Positions 36,640 through 47,424 are shown, counted from the stretch's first letter. The stretch: DNA of 64,000 bases from CBDFLD01 sp965249005 (GCA_965249005.1 CBDFLD010000004.1:59875-123874); one strand, 5' to 3'. Program-made: numbers and translations. The notes: generated from the sequence alone by a model not told the origin.

Positions 36640-37821
36640 TCAATGCTGCCCGAGCGGCTGGAGCATTTGCCAAAGGGGTGTTTCTGCAACAGCTGAAGTG
36701 CTCGTGCGCATCCGTCCCGCGATGCGACCCTTGAGCTTTGCAACGTTACCTTTGATGTACCTGGGCTTGCCGGCAATCTCAACGTTCGGAGGAAGACCGG
36801 AGATCGCCGGTTCCGCAAGGTGCATCTCTCCCCCTATCATGACCAGATTCAGGTCCTGTGGATGGCTGCACAGTAGGGTATCAGACGGTCTGTCCCGTAA
36901 ATCCGGCAGGACGATGAGGTCCGCAGCGGTGCCTGCCCGCAATGATCCGGCACCTGCGGGGAGCCGCAAGATCGCCGCCGGGCACGAAGTAACCATCCTG
37001 AGAATCTCATCCGGACCGGCAAGGCCCGTGGCATGTGCAGCGCGGATTTCATCAAAGAGCGTGGTCGAACCGGTCAGAATGGAATCGGTAGCTAGCGCAA
37101 GCGGTACGCGGCCGGACAATTGTTCGATGGGCGCTGTATGGCCGAATAAATTCATGTTTGATGTCGGACACCAGATCAAAGCCGAGCCGGCTCTTTCCAA
37201 AGCGCCGATTTCCTGCTCTCGAACTGCCACTCCGTGAACGATGATGGTGTTACTCTCGAGCATCCCTAGCCGATCCAGCTCTTTAATCTCCGAGCGCGCC
37301 TTGCTGTCGGTACCTTCAGCTGCGTGAATGATGAAAGGTTTTCCCCGTGCACGCCGAAAATCACCGACCGGACCTGTCGAGTAACTCAGGGAATGAGACC
37401 ACGGGGTCTTCACTACCCGAATCGGAAAGTTCTTTCCCAGGCTGCGGTGATGCGCATTGTGATGGCAAACCGAAGTGACCCCCGAAAGAAGATTCTTGTA
37501 GCCTCCCCACTGTAGCCGCGCGCGCAGGGGAACGCGGAGCATGTCGCAGACCGGGGGCTCGTCCGGTCGATAAATTTCCTGTGCATAGTCGATGAAGTTC
37601 GAGTAGGGAGGGTGACCCGGGATCGGCAGTAGATTGAAATCCAGATGGTCGTGTGCGTTGACCAATCCGGGGAGCGCCAGACAATCCCGCAAATCAATGA
37701 CACGCTCTCGGAATCCGGGCGCGAGGCCTTTGCCGATTTCCTTGATAAGACCGCGTGTGATTCGTAGGTCACCCTCTCCTTCGCTTTGATCAGAATACCA
37801 ATGTAGATGCCGCAGCAGCAA
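36640..37821 (-). CDS. Amidohydrolase superfamily (chlorohydrolase/deaminase-like)
   Basis: 393 residues from a TTG at 37821. Metal-binding and catalytic motifs of the superfamily are present: LPGLVNAHDHLDFN (HxH-type pair), PFIIHAAEGTDSKA (His), TIIVHGVAV (His) and LALATDSILTGSTTLF (Asp), plus a C-terminal composite beta domain (GTAADLIVLPDL). The combination resembles cytosine deaminase/chlorohydrolase enzymes acting on cyclic amidines or guanidine-like substrates. Its start is only 35 bp from the inverted repeat of the neighbouring IS, so its native promoter was probably replaced or displaced. Function in the locus unclear. Confidence 0.8.
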   Translation of the reverse strand: MLLRHLHWYSDQSEGEGDLRITRGLIKEIGKGLAPGFRERVIDLRDCLALPGLVNAHDHLDFNLLPIPGHPPYSNFIDYAQEIYRPDEPPVCDMLRVPLRARLQWGGYKNLLSGVTSVCHHNAHHRSLGKNFPIRVVKTPWSHSLSYSTGPVGDFRRARGKPFIIHAAEGTDSKARSEIKELDRLGMLESNTIIVHGVAVREQEIGALERAGSALIWCPTSNMNLFGHTAPIEQLSGRVPLALATDSILTGSTTLFDEIRAAHATGLAGPDEILRMVTSCPAAILRLPAGAGSLRAGTAADLIVLPDLRDRPSDTLLCSHPQDLNLVMIGGEMHLAEPAISGLPPNVEIAGKPRYIKGNVAKLKGRIAGRMRTSTSAVAETPLWQMLQPLGQH

Positions 37822-37853
37822 TTGTTAACGCCTGGTTAATCGAAACATTAGAA

Positions 37854-39248
37854 CTAGCAGCCCGTGGCTAAAACCGGATGGAGCACAGATCCACGGACAA
37901 CGATGATCCTGGTGCATACTGGATGGAATTCATCTACAGATGTCTTCCTCGGCCAAAAAGTGGCCGAGATCGACCTCGACCATCTGAAAAAGGCCAAGAT
38001 ACGCGTCAGAAAGGCGCAGAGACGCCCCTGCAGACTCCGCGGCGTGCCCACGCCATACAGCTGTCGCATCAGCAGTCCGAGATTCAATGCACCGACATGA
38101 AGCAGCAACCGTTTGAGGATGTTTGGATGACCACGGAGATATGTCCGCCGCATTGCACCTGTTTCATAGAGGTGTGCACAAGGTCGTTCCAGTCGTTCTC
38201 CCCGTTGGCGAAGCAGGCGCTTTCCCCGTTCTCCTCGGATACGTCTACGATTTCGGTACACGGCATCCCGCGCACGGGTGTTCCCGTGCCACCGCCGTTT
38301 ACCCCGCTTTGGTTCGGAAATGTAGCTTCGGATCTCCAGTTGCTCGAGATCTTCTACCAGTTGCGTGCTGTGATATCCCTTGTCGGTCACAAGCTCCTGC
38401 AGTCTATCGCTTTCAGGCAGCACACCCTCGAGTTGTTCGGCCGCTTCAATGAGCGTCTTCTTGATCGTCGTCGTATCGCCCTGGTTGGCTCCCTGAACCG
38501 TGATGCCAACCACCGCTCCGGTTTCCAGATCCACGGCGTGTTCGGCCTTGTGAGCCAGATGCGTGCGGCCGTCCTTCATCTTGGTGATGCGGGCGTCCGG
38601 ATCCTGCGGGTGCTGCCAGTCATCGTTGGAACCCTTCTTCGGCCGCTTGCGATCTATGCGCGCCAGATCCTCCCGGGTCGGTGTCTCAATACCCGATTCC
38701 TGTGCCAGTTTCGTCAAGTAGGTCTCGTAACTGTCTCCGGTATCCCGCCGTACAATGCTGCGCAAAGCCGCGTTGGCTTCCAGAGTGGTCGCATCCACCC
38801 CGAGGGTCTTGCCCTTCACCAGGTCCGCCTCAGCGAGCCGGCTCAGGATCCAGGCAAAGACTGCGCTATGCGTCTCCACATCCATGCGCCGTCGCGTGCG
38901 GGAGATCGTCGAATGATCCGACGGATCCTCGCCCCACTCGAGTCCCAAGAACCCGCGCAGGCTCAGCGAATCGGCAGCACGCCAGGCGATAGCTCGCTCC
39001 GAATCCAGTCCCTCGAAGTATCCGATCATCAAAAGACGGAAGTATCGACCAGGTGCCAGACTTGGGCGACCCATCTTGGGTGCATAAAAACACGCACATC
39101 GCTGCTCGACAAACTCGTCAAACCCGGCTTCGTCGAGCACCTGATTCAATCGCTGGTAGAAAGGGTGGGATGCACTCCTGGGGAGATGTTGAGTCGGCAC
39201 CCACATGCTTTTCTGCTTCGACTTGCGTTTCTTTTTTCCCATGGCCAT
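37854..39248 (-). CDS. DDE transposase (DUF772 + IS4/IS5-type core)
   Basis: 464 residues. The basic start (MAMGKKKRKSKQK) is followed by a DUF772-like domain (MGRPSLAPGRYFRLLMIGYF, then SDHSTISRTRRRM) and a DDE core: GKTLGVDATTLEANAALRSI, LQELVTDKGYHSTQLVED and RTYLRGHPNILKRLLLHVGA. The frame stays open to the very end of the element and its TAG uses two bases of host DNA (37854-37856), so the protein end may vary with the insertion site. The length agrees with related transposases, and no frameshift is visible. Confidence 0.85.
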   Translation of the reverse strand: MAMGKKKRKSKQKSMWVPTQHLPRSASHPFYQRLNQVLDEAGFDEFVEQRCACFYAPKMGRPSLAPGRYFRLLMIGYFEGLDSERAIAWRAADSLSLRGFLGLEWGEDPSDHSTISRTRRRMDVETHSAVFAWILSRLAEADLVKGKTLGVDATTLEANAALRSIVRRDTGDSYETYLTKLAQESGIETPTREDLARIDRKRPKKGSNDDWQHPQDPDARITKMKDGRTHLAHKAEHAVDLETGAVVGITVQGANQGDTTTIKKTLIEAAEQLEGVLPESDRLQELVTDKGYHSTQLVEDLEQLEIRSYISEPKRGKRRWHGNTRARDAVYRNRRRIRGERGKRLLRQRGERLERPCAHLYETGAMRRTYLRGHPNILKRLLLHVGALNLGLLMRQLYGVGTPRSLQGRLCAFLTRILAFFRWSRSISATFWPRKTSVDEFHPVCTRIIVVRGSVLHPVLATGC

Positions 39249-39325
39249 GCGTCGATTTTAGTCGAAGCGCAGTAGAGAGTCGATTGCGAACAAAAGGATT
39301 TACCAGACTTTTACCACGGACTGCT
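37856..39325 (-). mobile_element. DDE-type IS of about 1470 bp in a divergent intergenic region
   Basis: Terminal inverted repeats: the left reads AGCAGCCCGTGGCTAAAA and the right in reverse complement AGCAGTCCGTGGTAAAAG. No clear target duplication. It sits between two divergently transcribed genes, 35 bp from the amidohydrolase start and 50 bp from the kinase start. It encodes one transposase with an InsH/DUF772-like N-terminus. Family placement (IS5 or IS1182 group) is uncertain. Confidence 0.82.
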
Positions 39326-39374
39326 AAGAGGGGCGAGAGGTATCTCAGGACGCACATTATGGTCCGAGGTCGGG

Positions 39375-42300
39375 ATGGCTAAGATCGGAAGGTACGAGCT
39401 TCTGGAAGAAATCGGCCGGGGCGGGATGGGCGTTGTTCAAAAGGCGTTTGACCCGTTGGTTGGCCGGGAGCTGGCCATCAAGGTCATGTCGGAGTCGTTC
39501 AGCGCGCAACCGAATTTTCGAGATCGATTCTTCCAGGAGGCGCGTAACGCCGGAAAGCTCAACCATCCCAACATCGTCACGGTCTATGACGCGGGCGAAG
39601 AGAACGGCCGCCCCTATCTGGTCATGGAGTTTCTCGAAGGTCATGACCTTCGGGATGAAATTGACCGCACGCTGCAGATGACACTGGAACGTCGCCTCGA
39701 AGTTATGCGGAGCATTTGTCAGGCCCTTTCTCATGCCCATGAAAGGCACGTCGTTCACCGGGATGTCAAACCCAGCAATATCTTTTTGACCTCTTCGGGC
39801 GAGGTGAAACTTCTCGACTTTGGTCTGGCAAGAACGATTTCGGCTATCACCAGGAGCACTCTTGTAATGGGAACTCCGAACTACATGTCGCCGGAACAAT
39901 ACCGGAGGGAAGCGGACCATCGGTCGGACATCTTCTCGGCTGGCGCCGTCTTTTATGAGCTCCTTACTGGCAAGATGGCGTTCCCCGGCGATCCGGTGAA
40001 GGCCATGAACAAGATCCTCGAGAGCGAGCCTGAACCTGTCGAGGCTGCAAATCCGTTGATGCCGCTGGATCTTTCGAGCCTGGTGACGCGTGCCCTGCGG
40101 AAGAAGCCCGATGATCGATACCAGAGTGTGGAGGAGATGTTCCAGCAAATCGAAGAGATCAGGCGTTCCTTGGATCCGGCGAAGCCACCCTTGCAAGAAA
40201 AGGCATTAGCGGCAGTGGCTCGGCTGAGGGAATTGATTCAGAGAGAAGACCATCTGCTACAGAAGGACGGAACGGACGGATTGGCGGATGTTCTTGAGTT
40301 GATGCCCGGGATCGACTCGGAGGAGATGCAAACGGCCTCTTTAAGCCCGGCTGGTTTGCCAGAAGATTATCTTGGTTTGGCAGAAGTCGGCAGTCGTGCC
40401 AGTCGCAATTGCGAGAGGCTCTCTGTACTGGCCGCAAAACGCAAGCAACTGTCCCCGCTTTTGGAAGACGCGAAAGCATTGGAAGCGCAGCAAGAGCTCG
40501 AGAAAGCAGTCGAGACACTCGAAGATCTGCTCAAAGAAGATCCAGGTCATCCAATAGCCGTATCCAGACGTCGCGAGCTGGTCGGGAGGATCGAGGAAGA
40601 GAGGGCCCGGCAGGAGCGGGCTCGCCGGGCCGAAGAGCTCTTTCAAGAGGCAGACACCAGGTATTCCTCCGGGGATTGGCCAGGCAGCCGGGCTTTGCTC
40701 GAAACGGTGCTAGAACTCCAGCCCGAGAACTCGCAGGCGATCTCCTTGAACCGTCACGTCGAGGCCAAGATTCGCAAACAGAAGGAGCGCGAAAACCACA
40801 TTCAAGAGCTCTTCAAAGAGGCAGCCGACTTTGATCAAGAAGGATCGGAGGACAAATCACTGGAACGGCTCCAGCAGATTTTGGAGTTGGCTCCGGATCA
40901 TATTCTCGCACTGGATCGAGTACAAACCATCAACGACCGCCGTCGGAAACGCCTGCGCGCCCAGGGTCTTATGGAGACTGCGGCGGCCAGGATGGAGTCT
41001 GAAGATTTTGACGCGACACTCCAGTGTGTGGACGAGATTTTGAGTTTTGATCCAGATAACGCATCCGCAAAGACTCTCGAGAAAGAGGTTCAGCTAAAGC
41101 TCAAAGAAGAAGCGGATCGAGAGAAAAAAGGACGTCGTGCGGCGGAGTCTATAGCTCAGGCGCGGAAGTCGTTGACCGCCGAGGACCTCGACCGTGCGCG
41201 GAAGCAGATAGAAACGGCACGGTCCGTGGCGCCTGAGTTGAAGGAGATCACTGAGCTATCACAGATGATCGATCGCGCCGAGCAAGAGAGATTGCACCGG
41301 GACCGATTCGCTTCCCTTCTCGCACGGAGCCAGCAGGCTCTGAGTGTGCAGGATCTGGACGGGGCCAGCGCGCAGGTTCGGGAGGCAGTCCGCATGGAGC
41401 CTGCCAACGAAGAAGCCACAGCTTTGCAGGCAACAATAGAAAGAGCGCTTACTGCGAGGGGTAAACAGCTCCGGATCGATACCCTGATCGTGGAGAGCGA
41501 GCAATGCCTCATCCAGGAGGATTTCGGCACCGCGACTCTCCGTGCTCGCTCAGTGCTCAAACTCCAATCGGAGAATTCTGAAGCGAGATCGCTACTCGAG
41601 AGAATCTCCCGGGCCCAGAAAGAGAAACAGATTCATGACGAGATCGAGACCCTCTTTCGGCAGTCCAGTGTGGCGCAGGCTCGGCAGGATTTCGCAGAGG
41701 CCCTCCGGCTCGTGCGCGAGGTTCAACGCTTGGATCCCGGTAATGTGGATGCCAGGGAACGCATTCGACAAATCCAGCAAGAGCGACGCCAGCGTCAGTG
41801 GCGGGATTGGACCCAGATGGCAGGGTCGAAACGGTCATATCGATTGGCCGCGTGGATAGTGTTACCGTTAGTCCTTCTGGTGGCAGCGCTAGGTGTGTTT
41901 TCCTCTTTACGGGTGTTTATCCCGCTAACACCGGACGAACAATATGGTCCGACTGTGCAGGAGGCCATGAGTTCCGGCAGCTATCAGGAGGCCGGAAAGG
42001 TTCTGGATCTCTGGCTTGGCGTTGAGCCACAGAGCCAGCAGGCGAAGAATCTCAAAGTCGCGAATGACAGGCTGCTCGAGCACCTCCAGCATTTTGATGC
42101 CGCGGTCGAAGACCACGACTACGAGTCGGCCGAGGAGGCACTTGCTTCCATGCAGGCCCTCAACAGAACGAACCCCAATGCCTTCACGCGCCAGAAAACC
42201 AGGCTTCAATCCGTCTTTTCTCCGGATTTTCAGGATGACTTTTTGGGAGGACTTGAACTCTGGCGGGTTCCTGATACCTGGGAACACGAAGGCGGTAAGC

Positions 42301-42824
42301 TCCTGGTTCGTGGGCCGATCCCGGGCGTACTGCGAAACCTGCACTACACGGATTTTACGGCCACATTCAACATCAGCTTCACCAACCGGAAGGGTGCGGT
42401 CTGGGTTCTTCGTTGTGCGCCGGATCTAAGCCGTTACTATTTGTTTCAAATTACCGGCCCGAAGGGAAATCCAGAGAACTCGTTTGCGGCGTTCAGGTAC
42501 TCCGATGGTGAGCAAGAGGTGATCCTTCAGCCCATCAATGTGGCGGCCAATCTCGAAATCGAAGATGATCAGTACAACATCACGATCGTCGCCAAAGACG
42601 ATACCATTGAGCACTGGATCGACGTGGTCAGCACTCCCTCTCGAGACCCACGACCGATAGCCCTCATCAGGGATGCCGATCTTTCCGGAGGCACACTGGG
42701 CTTTGGCGCGAAGAACGGCGAAGAATTCATCGTCCGCGCCTTCAAGGTGGTTCCGGGAACTGACGGAACGAGTAGTAGCGACAAAACCTCGCCATCAACC
42801 GAGTCGGCTGAAGGCGAAAGTTAG
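39375..42824 (+). CDS. Large membrane Ser/Thr protein kinase with TPR-like region and C-terminal sugar-binding-like domain
   Basis: 1149 residues. Residues 7-275 are a Hanks-type kinase: GRGGMGVV loop, Lys36 (ELAIKVM), HVVHRDVKPSNIFL, LLDFGLARTI and GTPNYMSPEQYR, so it looks active. Residues about 370-810 are charged helical repeats with a TPR/coiled-coil pattern. A single transmembrane helix follows at about 820-850 (WIVLPLVLLVAALGVFSSL). The outer part ends in a beta-rich domain (about 950-1130; DDFLGGLELWRVPDTWEHEG, then LRCAPDLSRYYLFQIT) resembling the 3-keto-disaccharide hydrolase/LamG-type fold, probably a carbohydrate sensor. This layout recurs in Acidobacteria. The start is 50 bp from an IS end, which may affect its promoter. 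Its stop codon overlaps the end of the convergent receptor gene by 4 bases. Confidence 0.9.
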   Translation: MAKIGRYELLEEIGRGGMGVVQKAFDPLVGRELAIKVMSESFSAQPNFRDRFFQEARNAGKLNHPNIVTVYDAGEENGRPYLVMEFLEGHDLRDEIDRTLQMTLERRLEVMRSICQALSHAHERHVVHRDVKPSNIFLTSSGEVKLLDFGLARTISAITRSTLVMGTPNYMSPEQYRREADHRSDIFSAGAVFYELLTGKMAFPGDPVKAMNKILESEPEPVEAANPLMPLDLSSLVTRALRKKPDDRYQSVEEMFQQIEEIRRSLDPAKPPLQEKALAAVARLRELIQREDHLLQKDGTDGLADVLELMPGIDSEEMQTASLSPAGLPEDYLGLAEVGSRASRNCERLSVLAAKRKQLSPLLEDAKALEAQQELEKAVETLEDLLKEDPGHPIAVSRRRELVGRIEEERARQERARRAEELFQEADTRYSSGDWPGSRALLETVLELQPENSQAISLNRHVEAKIRKQKERENHIQELFKEAADFDQEGSEDKSLERLQQILELAPDHILALDRVQTINDRRRKRLRAQGLMETAAARMESEDFDATLQCVDEILSFDPDNASAKTLEKEVQLKLKEEADREKKGRRAAESIAQARKSLTAEDLDRARKQIETARSVAPELKEITELSQMIDRAEQERLHRDRFASLLARSQQALSVQDLDGASAQVREAVRMEPANEEATALQATIERALTARGKQLRIDTLIVESEQCLIQEDFGTATLRARSVLKLQSENSEARSLLERISRAQKEKQIHDEIETLFRQSSVAQARQDFAEALRLVREVQRLDPGNVDARERIRQIQQERRQRQWRDWTQMAGSKRSYRLAAWIVLPLVLLVAALGVFSSLRVFIPLTPDEQYGPTVQEAMSSGSYQEAGKVLDLWLGVEPQSQQAKNLKVANDRLLEHLQHFDAAVEDHDYESAEEALASMQALNRTNPNAFTRQKTRLQSVFSPDFQDDFLGGLELWRVPDTWEHEGGKLLVRGPIPGVLRNLHYTDFTATFNISFTNRKGAVWVLRCAPDLSRYYLFQITGPKGNPENSFAAFRYSDGEQEVILQPINVAANLEIEDDQYNITIVAKDDTIEHWIDVVSTPSRDPRPIALIRDADLSGGTLGFGAKNGEEFIVRAFKVVPGTDGTSSSDKTSPSTESAEGES

Positions 42825-44764
42825 AAAACCCACTTCAAAGCAATCTGAATCGTACGTGCAGGAGACGCGGTGTTGACGGACGAGCCAAATCCCGGGTTTC
42901 CTATGGTGCGTACTGGAATGTCGAAGTTGGCCCGGTTCAAAAGGTTGAAAAACTCGGTGCTGAGCTGCAATTGGCTACTGTCTGTGACCTTGAAACGTTT
43001 CCTCAAGGCAAAATCCCAGTTGATGAAGCTGTCAGTCCGGACTGTGTTGCGCCCAACCTGTCCATTTTGATTCACAACGTAGAAGTCGGTGACGGAGGAA
43101 CCGGGCTGCATCTCCACGCGGCGCACATCATGTCCGGAAAAAAATGTCAGTCCCTCGACCGTGGTGGGACGGTCTGTCAGATTTCCATCCAGATTTGCGT
43201 CAAACGGAACCGAGAGCGTAAAAGGCTGACCTGTGTGGATATTGAGGACAGTGGCAATCTGCCATCCCCCCAGCAGCGATCCCGCCGTCGCGCCCTTCGG
43301 AGAAGGTAGGTCCAGAATCAACGACGTTACCGATCGATGCCTAACGTCGAAGCCGGCGTCGCCACGCTCTGCAGCCAGGTTTTTCGAATCCTGGGGCAAG
43401 GCGGACGAACCTGCGGTGTCGATGACATCCGACACCTCATCGATCGCGTGTGACCATGTGTAGGCGGAGCGAAGGCTCAGGCCCTTAGAGTATCTCTTGA
43501 TCAACTCGAGTTGTAGGGCGTGATAGCTGGAACTGGCCGAATTCTGAAAGGTCTGATAGGGCCCGAGGGCCGCATTCGATCGCTGGATGGGAAGCTGAAT
43601 CGAGATGTCCTGATCGGAAGTTTCGTAACTGATCTCAGGGATGCTTCCCGAGCTCCGTTTGATAACCTGATTCGGTGTGATGTGGCGCCCACCGTTGGGT
43701 GTGGCGCGCCGGGTTAGATTCACTCCCCTTGTGCCCACATAAGCGGCGGAGATGAGGTAATCCCCGAATATCTCTCGCTCCAGAGTCAAATGCCACTGTT
43801 GCACTTGGGGTGTGCGCAGTTGTTTCTCCGGTAACGTGAAGGTCAGGCCACCGGATTGTTTTGTCGCATCGAACAAACGTCCGACGAGGGCAACAAAATC
43901 TTCGGGTGAGCCGGCAAGCTGATTGGTCTGACCAACCAAGAAAGGCAAGAACTCCTCGTCGTCGTTGTCAATCCCAAAGAAACTGGGGTTGTTCGCGCTG
44001 ATTCCATCCTGTCCAAAGAATGTTCCGTCGGACAGGAAGGGGATCTCCGTGGGGAAGACGTTACGCGACTGACTGACAACAGCCCCGAGGATGGTATCGT
44101 AGTAGACGCCGTAGCCGGCCCGCACAGCCGTCCTGCCGGTCTTGAAAGGGTCCCAGGCAAAACCGAAGTGCGGCCCGAAGTTGTTGTGATCCGACTGATA
44201 GATTGTCTCTCTTCCGTCCACGATATCCCCGTACACGTCAACGGACTGATTGAAAGCGAGCGTTGCCGCGGTCGAATCGAACCTGGATCGTCCTGCAGCC
44301 GGAAGATCTTGGAGCGTCAGGGCATTCTCGATACGACGATGGACTTCCCGGGGAGTCGAGTTGAATTCATAGCGCAGGCCGAAGTCCAGAGCCAGATTCG
44401 GTCGTACGCGCCAATTTTCATTGATGAACAGATTGACTTCGGCAAATCGCAGGCCGATTTGTGAATTGGGAGTCCCGGAGGTAATCGTCTGAAAGATGGA
44501 GGAGACTTGGCCCAGATTCGCGAATTGAAATCCGGGAAGAAACGCCACCCCGCTGTAGGGATTGTCGCCGCCAGTCCCTTGCAGGGTTCTCAGGAGTCCG
44601 TTGTTGACCTCGATCAGGGGACGATAATTCCGGTCCTGTCGACTGTTGAACTGAACGAACCGGATGTCCGCTCCAAACCTCACGGAGTGATCCTTCCAGA
44701 TCTTGGAGATCGTGTCGGCGAACTGGAATGTGTTGTTGACCCGGCGTTGGGGGAAAAGGTTGGG
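42821..44764 (-). pseudogene. TonB-dependent receptor (Oar-like), C-terminal barrel part after frameshift
   Basis: Carries the outer-membrane beta-barrel half: SVRFGADIRFVQFNSRQDRN, INENWRVRPNLALDFGLRYE, FGPHFGFAWDPFKTGRTAVR, YAWSHAIDEVSDVIDTAG-like strands, and a C-terminal strand ending RTIQIALKWVF with the terminal Phe typical of outer-membrane barrels. The in-frame upstream reading NLFPQRRVNNTFQFADTISK joins to VGLDP of the other part. The first ATG-like start in this frame (44683) is only internal. Confidence 0.85.
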
Positions 44765-46638
44765 TCCAGCCCGACAAGGCTAAACGGACGGACCTTTAGC
44801 GCGCCGAGCGGTCCGGTGGAAGACGTCGGTGTGATGGTTCCGGGTATCGGGGTGCCGTCTTTGGTGAAGGCCTGGACCTGACCGGGAAGAGTCTGATCTT
44901 CGCGTACGAGCGCGAGCGGATTTCCTGGATGTTCGATGAAATCCAGTCGTGTCCGGCCGTAGGAAAAGCGTGCCTGATTGACAAGTGTTGGCGAAAAGGC
45001 ATTGTCTGCAATTAACGAGAGGTTCTGAAATCGGGCATCCGAGTCTATCGTGGAGCCAATCGCCCGGCCAATGCTGGGCAATTCCAGGAAGTCGTCCGAG
45101 AAATTATAGCGCCCGCTGATGCCGTGACCCGGACCAAACCGATGATTGATCTTGAAGGCCGTAATGACACCCTGGCCGCTAGCCGGAAGGACTCTTGAAA
45201 AGGTGTTGTTCTGGAACGGCCCCGTGGGATTGTTGGGTAGAGGGTAGAGTGACAGGAGGTTTAGGCCGAGCGGGGTCGCACCCGCGGAAGTCGCGTAGTC
45301 AATCAGATTGTTGACTGATTGTTTCGAGGTGATGACCTTGAAACGTGGGAGCCTCAGGAACCTTCGCTGCTCGGACGACGGAGTTGCGAAGTGCTCCTCT
45401 TGGGTGGCATTGATGGCCTGCAGCTCCATGCTCGCGTGAAACTGAGTTCTTTCCCGAACGAGTGGGCCTCCTACTGAAAAGCCCCCCTGAACGCGCGTAA
45501 ATCTGTTTTCTCTTTCCGACGGCCCACCCGTGTAATCGAAAAAGTTTCGAGCATTCAACTTCGAGTTGGTGAAGTATCCATAGACTTGTCCACGGATTTT
45601 GTTGGTACCGGACGTAGTGATGGCGTTGACCTGAGAGCCGAGATTCCTTCCCAGCTCGGCGTCCCATAGCAGAGTCGCGATGTGAACCTCCTGGATCGAC
45701 TCTACCGGCTGTGGCAGCAGGGAGAGAAATCCCTGTCTCCGTACCGCTACGTCTTGGTCGTTGTTGTCGGAGCCGTCGAGGTTGAAGCTGTTTGCACGGC
45801 TGCGCATTCCGTTGACGGAGAACTGTCCGGAGGTGCCGACTCCGGCCCCGATGCCTGGCCCGGAGAACCGAGCGAGCGATCGCGGAGATTCCGTTACGCC
45901 GGGTAGCAGAAAAGCCAGGCTGTCGAACGTGCGGATCCCCGGCAGCGGAAGTGAGGATAGCTGGCGAGAGTCGAAATTGCCTCCCCGTAGCGCATTTTCG
46001 GAGTTGATCATTTGTACCGACTGCATTGCAGGGGGCAACGGTGCCTGCTGAGATCCAGGAGGAGGCGGAATCTGGGGGCCGGCAGCCGGGTTCCAGGACG
46101 CCGCACGAGACGCAGCGCCGTGGATTTGAAATGGGACTTGAACTGTCGGGCCTGGGAATATCGTATGGAAGAGCGTTGGAAGACCCAGTCCGCGACGGAA
46201 CATGAAAGCGGGGGTTCTCCAGAGCGATGCGAAGTAATTCCCGGTGGGGCCGGACGTGCTCTTTCTGTGCAGCAAGAAAGGCGGAACCTGCAGGGTTGTG
46301 GGTTTGACCAGGCTCACGTAAATCGGGCCACTCGAGCCGCTTTCATAAGCGGGATGCTCGCAAGTAATCGTGTACTCCCCCGAGGACAGGAGCGAAATTC
46401 GATAGGACCCGTCATCGAACGTGAGCGTGGACCAGGTGGCACCAGTGCCGTTGTTCTTCGCGCGAACAGTCGCGTTGGCGATCGCCGCGCGGTCCGCCGC
46501 GTCCAGGGCCGCGCCGCGCAGGGATCCACTGACACTGTTCTGCCCCAGTGCTATCGAAGTGTGACTCAGCACGCCGATCAGGTAGACGATCAGCGCATGG
46601 CGGGCGTATCGAGAGTGTATCAACCGCTTGGCGGGCAT
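44680..46638 (-). pseudogene. TonB-dependent receptor (Oar-like), N-terminal part, 1-nt frameshift
   Basis: The start is set at the ATG at 46638, with GGAGGAGG about 5 bases upstream. A signal peptide (HALIVYLIGVLSHTSIALGQ) is followed by a carboxypeptidase-regulatory-like beta domain (SVSGSLRGAALDAADRAAIA, then DGSYRISLLSSGEYTITCEH). The plug follows (SQFSVNGMRSRANSF-like, NLDGSDNNDQDVAV) and then the first barrel strands. The frame is lost at about 44755-44765, in a run TTTTCCCCC on the coding strand; one added base restores the barrel (see 42821-44764). The full receptor would be about 1270 residues. The substrate is unknown; Oar-like receptors are common in Acidobacteria. Confidence 0.87.
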
Positions 46639-46699
46639 TCCGCCTCCTCCGGTGGAGTATGCCACTGCGAAAACGAACAGATGTCGAAAAAGCCTCTAT

Positions 46700-46790
46700 T
46701 ACTAATGTACGGTTTCGTGGCGATTATCGCATCACCCAACTGAGAAAGTCTCCAAAGGCCAGTTTTTTTGTGCATTTCTGGCGCAAATGA
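46700..46790. repeat. Upstream repeat A, first copy
   Basis: Shares ATTATCGCATCACCCAA and the flanking blocks AATGTA...TTCC/GT...GATTATCG and GTCTCCAAAGGCC with 53125-53215, about 75-80 percent alike by eye. A weaker version (ATTATCCGATATCCCCAAG) is at 58383. It lies in the divergent space between the receptor and the IPT-gene array, ahead of the IS256-like element. Confidence 0.6.
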
Positions 46791-46914
46791 GAGAAGAAGT
46801 CTCTCCTCTTGCGTGAGGTGATGTAAGTTTGCTTGTGTAAAAAGAAAGAGGGTGTAAGTTTGGTTTTTTTGCTGTGAGGGCAAAACCCAATTTCCAGAAA
46901 GGAGCTTACACCCA

Positions 46915-47424
46915 ATGGCGAAATTAACACCGATGACCGAACAATTCCAACATTTCCTTGATGAGGTAAAAGAAGACTTCTGGGGCGATGTCTACAGCAA
47001 GACAAAGTTAGCGTGGAAGCGGTACTTCGAGACTGAATCTCAGCGGCAGAGAGACCGCTACTGTGGCTTTGGATGGTATGAAAGAGGTGGGCAGAGAAAG
47101 AGAGAATACCGCAACGGATACTACGAACGAGACTTCGTAACGCGATTCGGAACGTTACGGTTGCGGATTGCCCGGAGTCGGAACAAGAACTTCCTCCCGA
47201 AAGGGTTACAATGGTTTCAACGACGTGCCGACGAGGTGACGTTACTGATACGAGAGGCGTTTCTAAGAGGAATCAGTACACGGACGGTGGGACGGATTGT
47301 GGCGATCATGACGGGAGAAGTTGTCAGTGCACAGACGGTATCGCAGCTGACACGAGCGCTAGATGAAGCAGTACAGCGATTTCACCGAGCTCGTTTGAGT
47401 GACGAATGGAAGACACTGTTTTTC
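46915..47424 (+). pseudogene. IS256 (mutator-type) transposase, N-terminal part
   Basis: AAAGGAG lies 10 bases before the ATG. RNGYYERDFVTRFGTLRLRI, ARSRNKNFLPKGLQWFQRRA, and FLRGISTRTVGRIVAIMTGE with VSAQTVSQLTRALDEAV are the N-terminal mutator-type signatures. Genuine coding stops after DEWKTLFF; the frame runs on to 47976 through inserted DNA. The missing LDGVSLRVRRP begins at 48577. Confidence 0.88.

Noticed and set aside
37878..39275. 465-codon plus-strand frame
   Set aside because: Antisense to the DDE transposase at 37854-39248; rich in unlikely residue patterns.
39357..40196. 279-codon minus-strand frame over the kinase domain
   Set aside because: Shadow of the kinase coding strand, whose motifs are complete.
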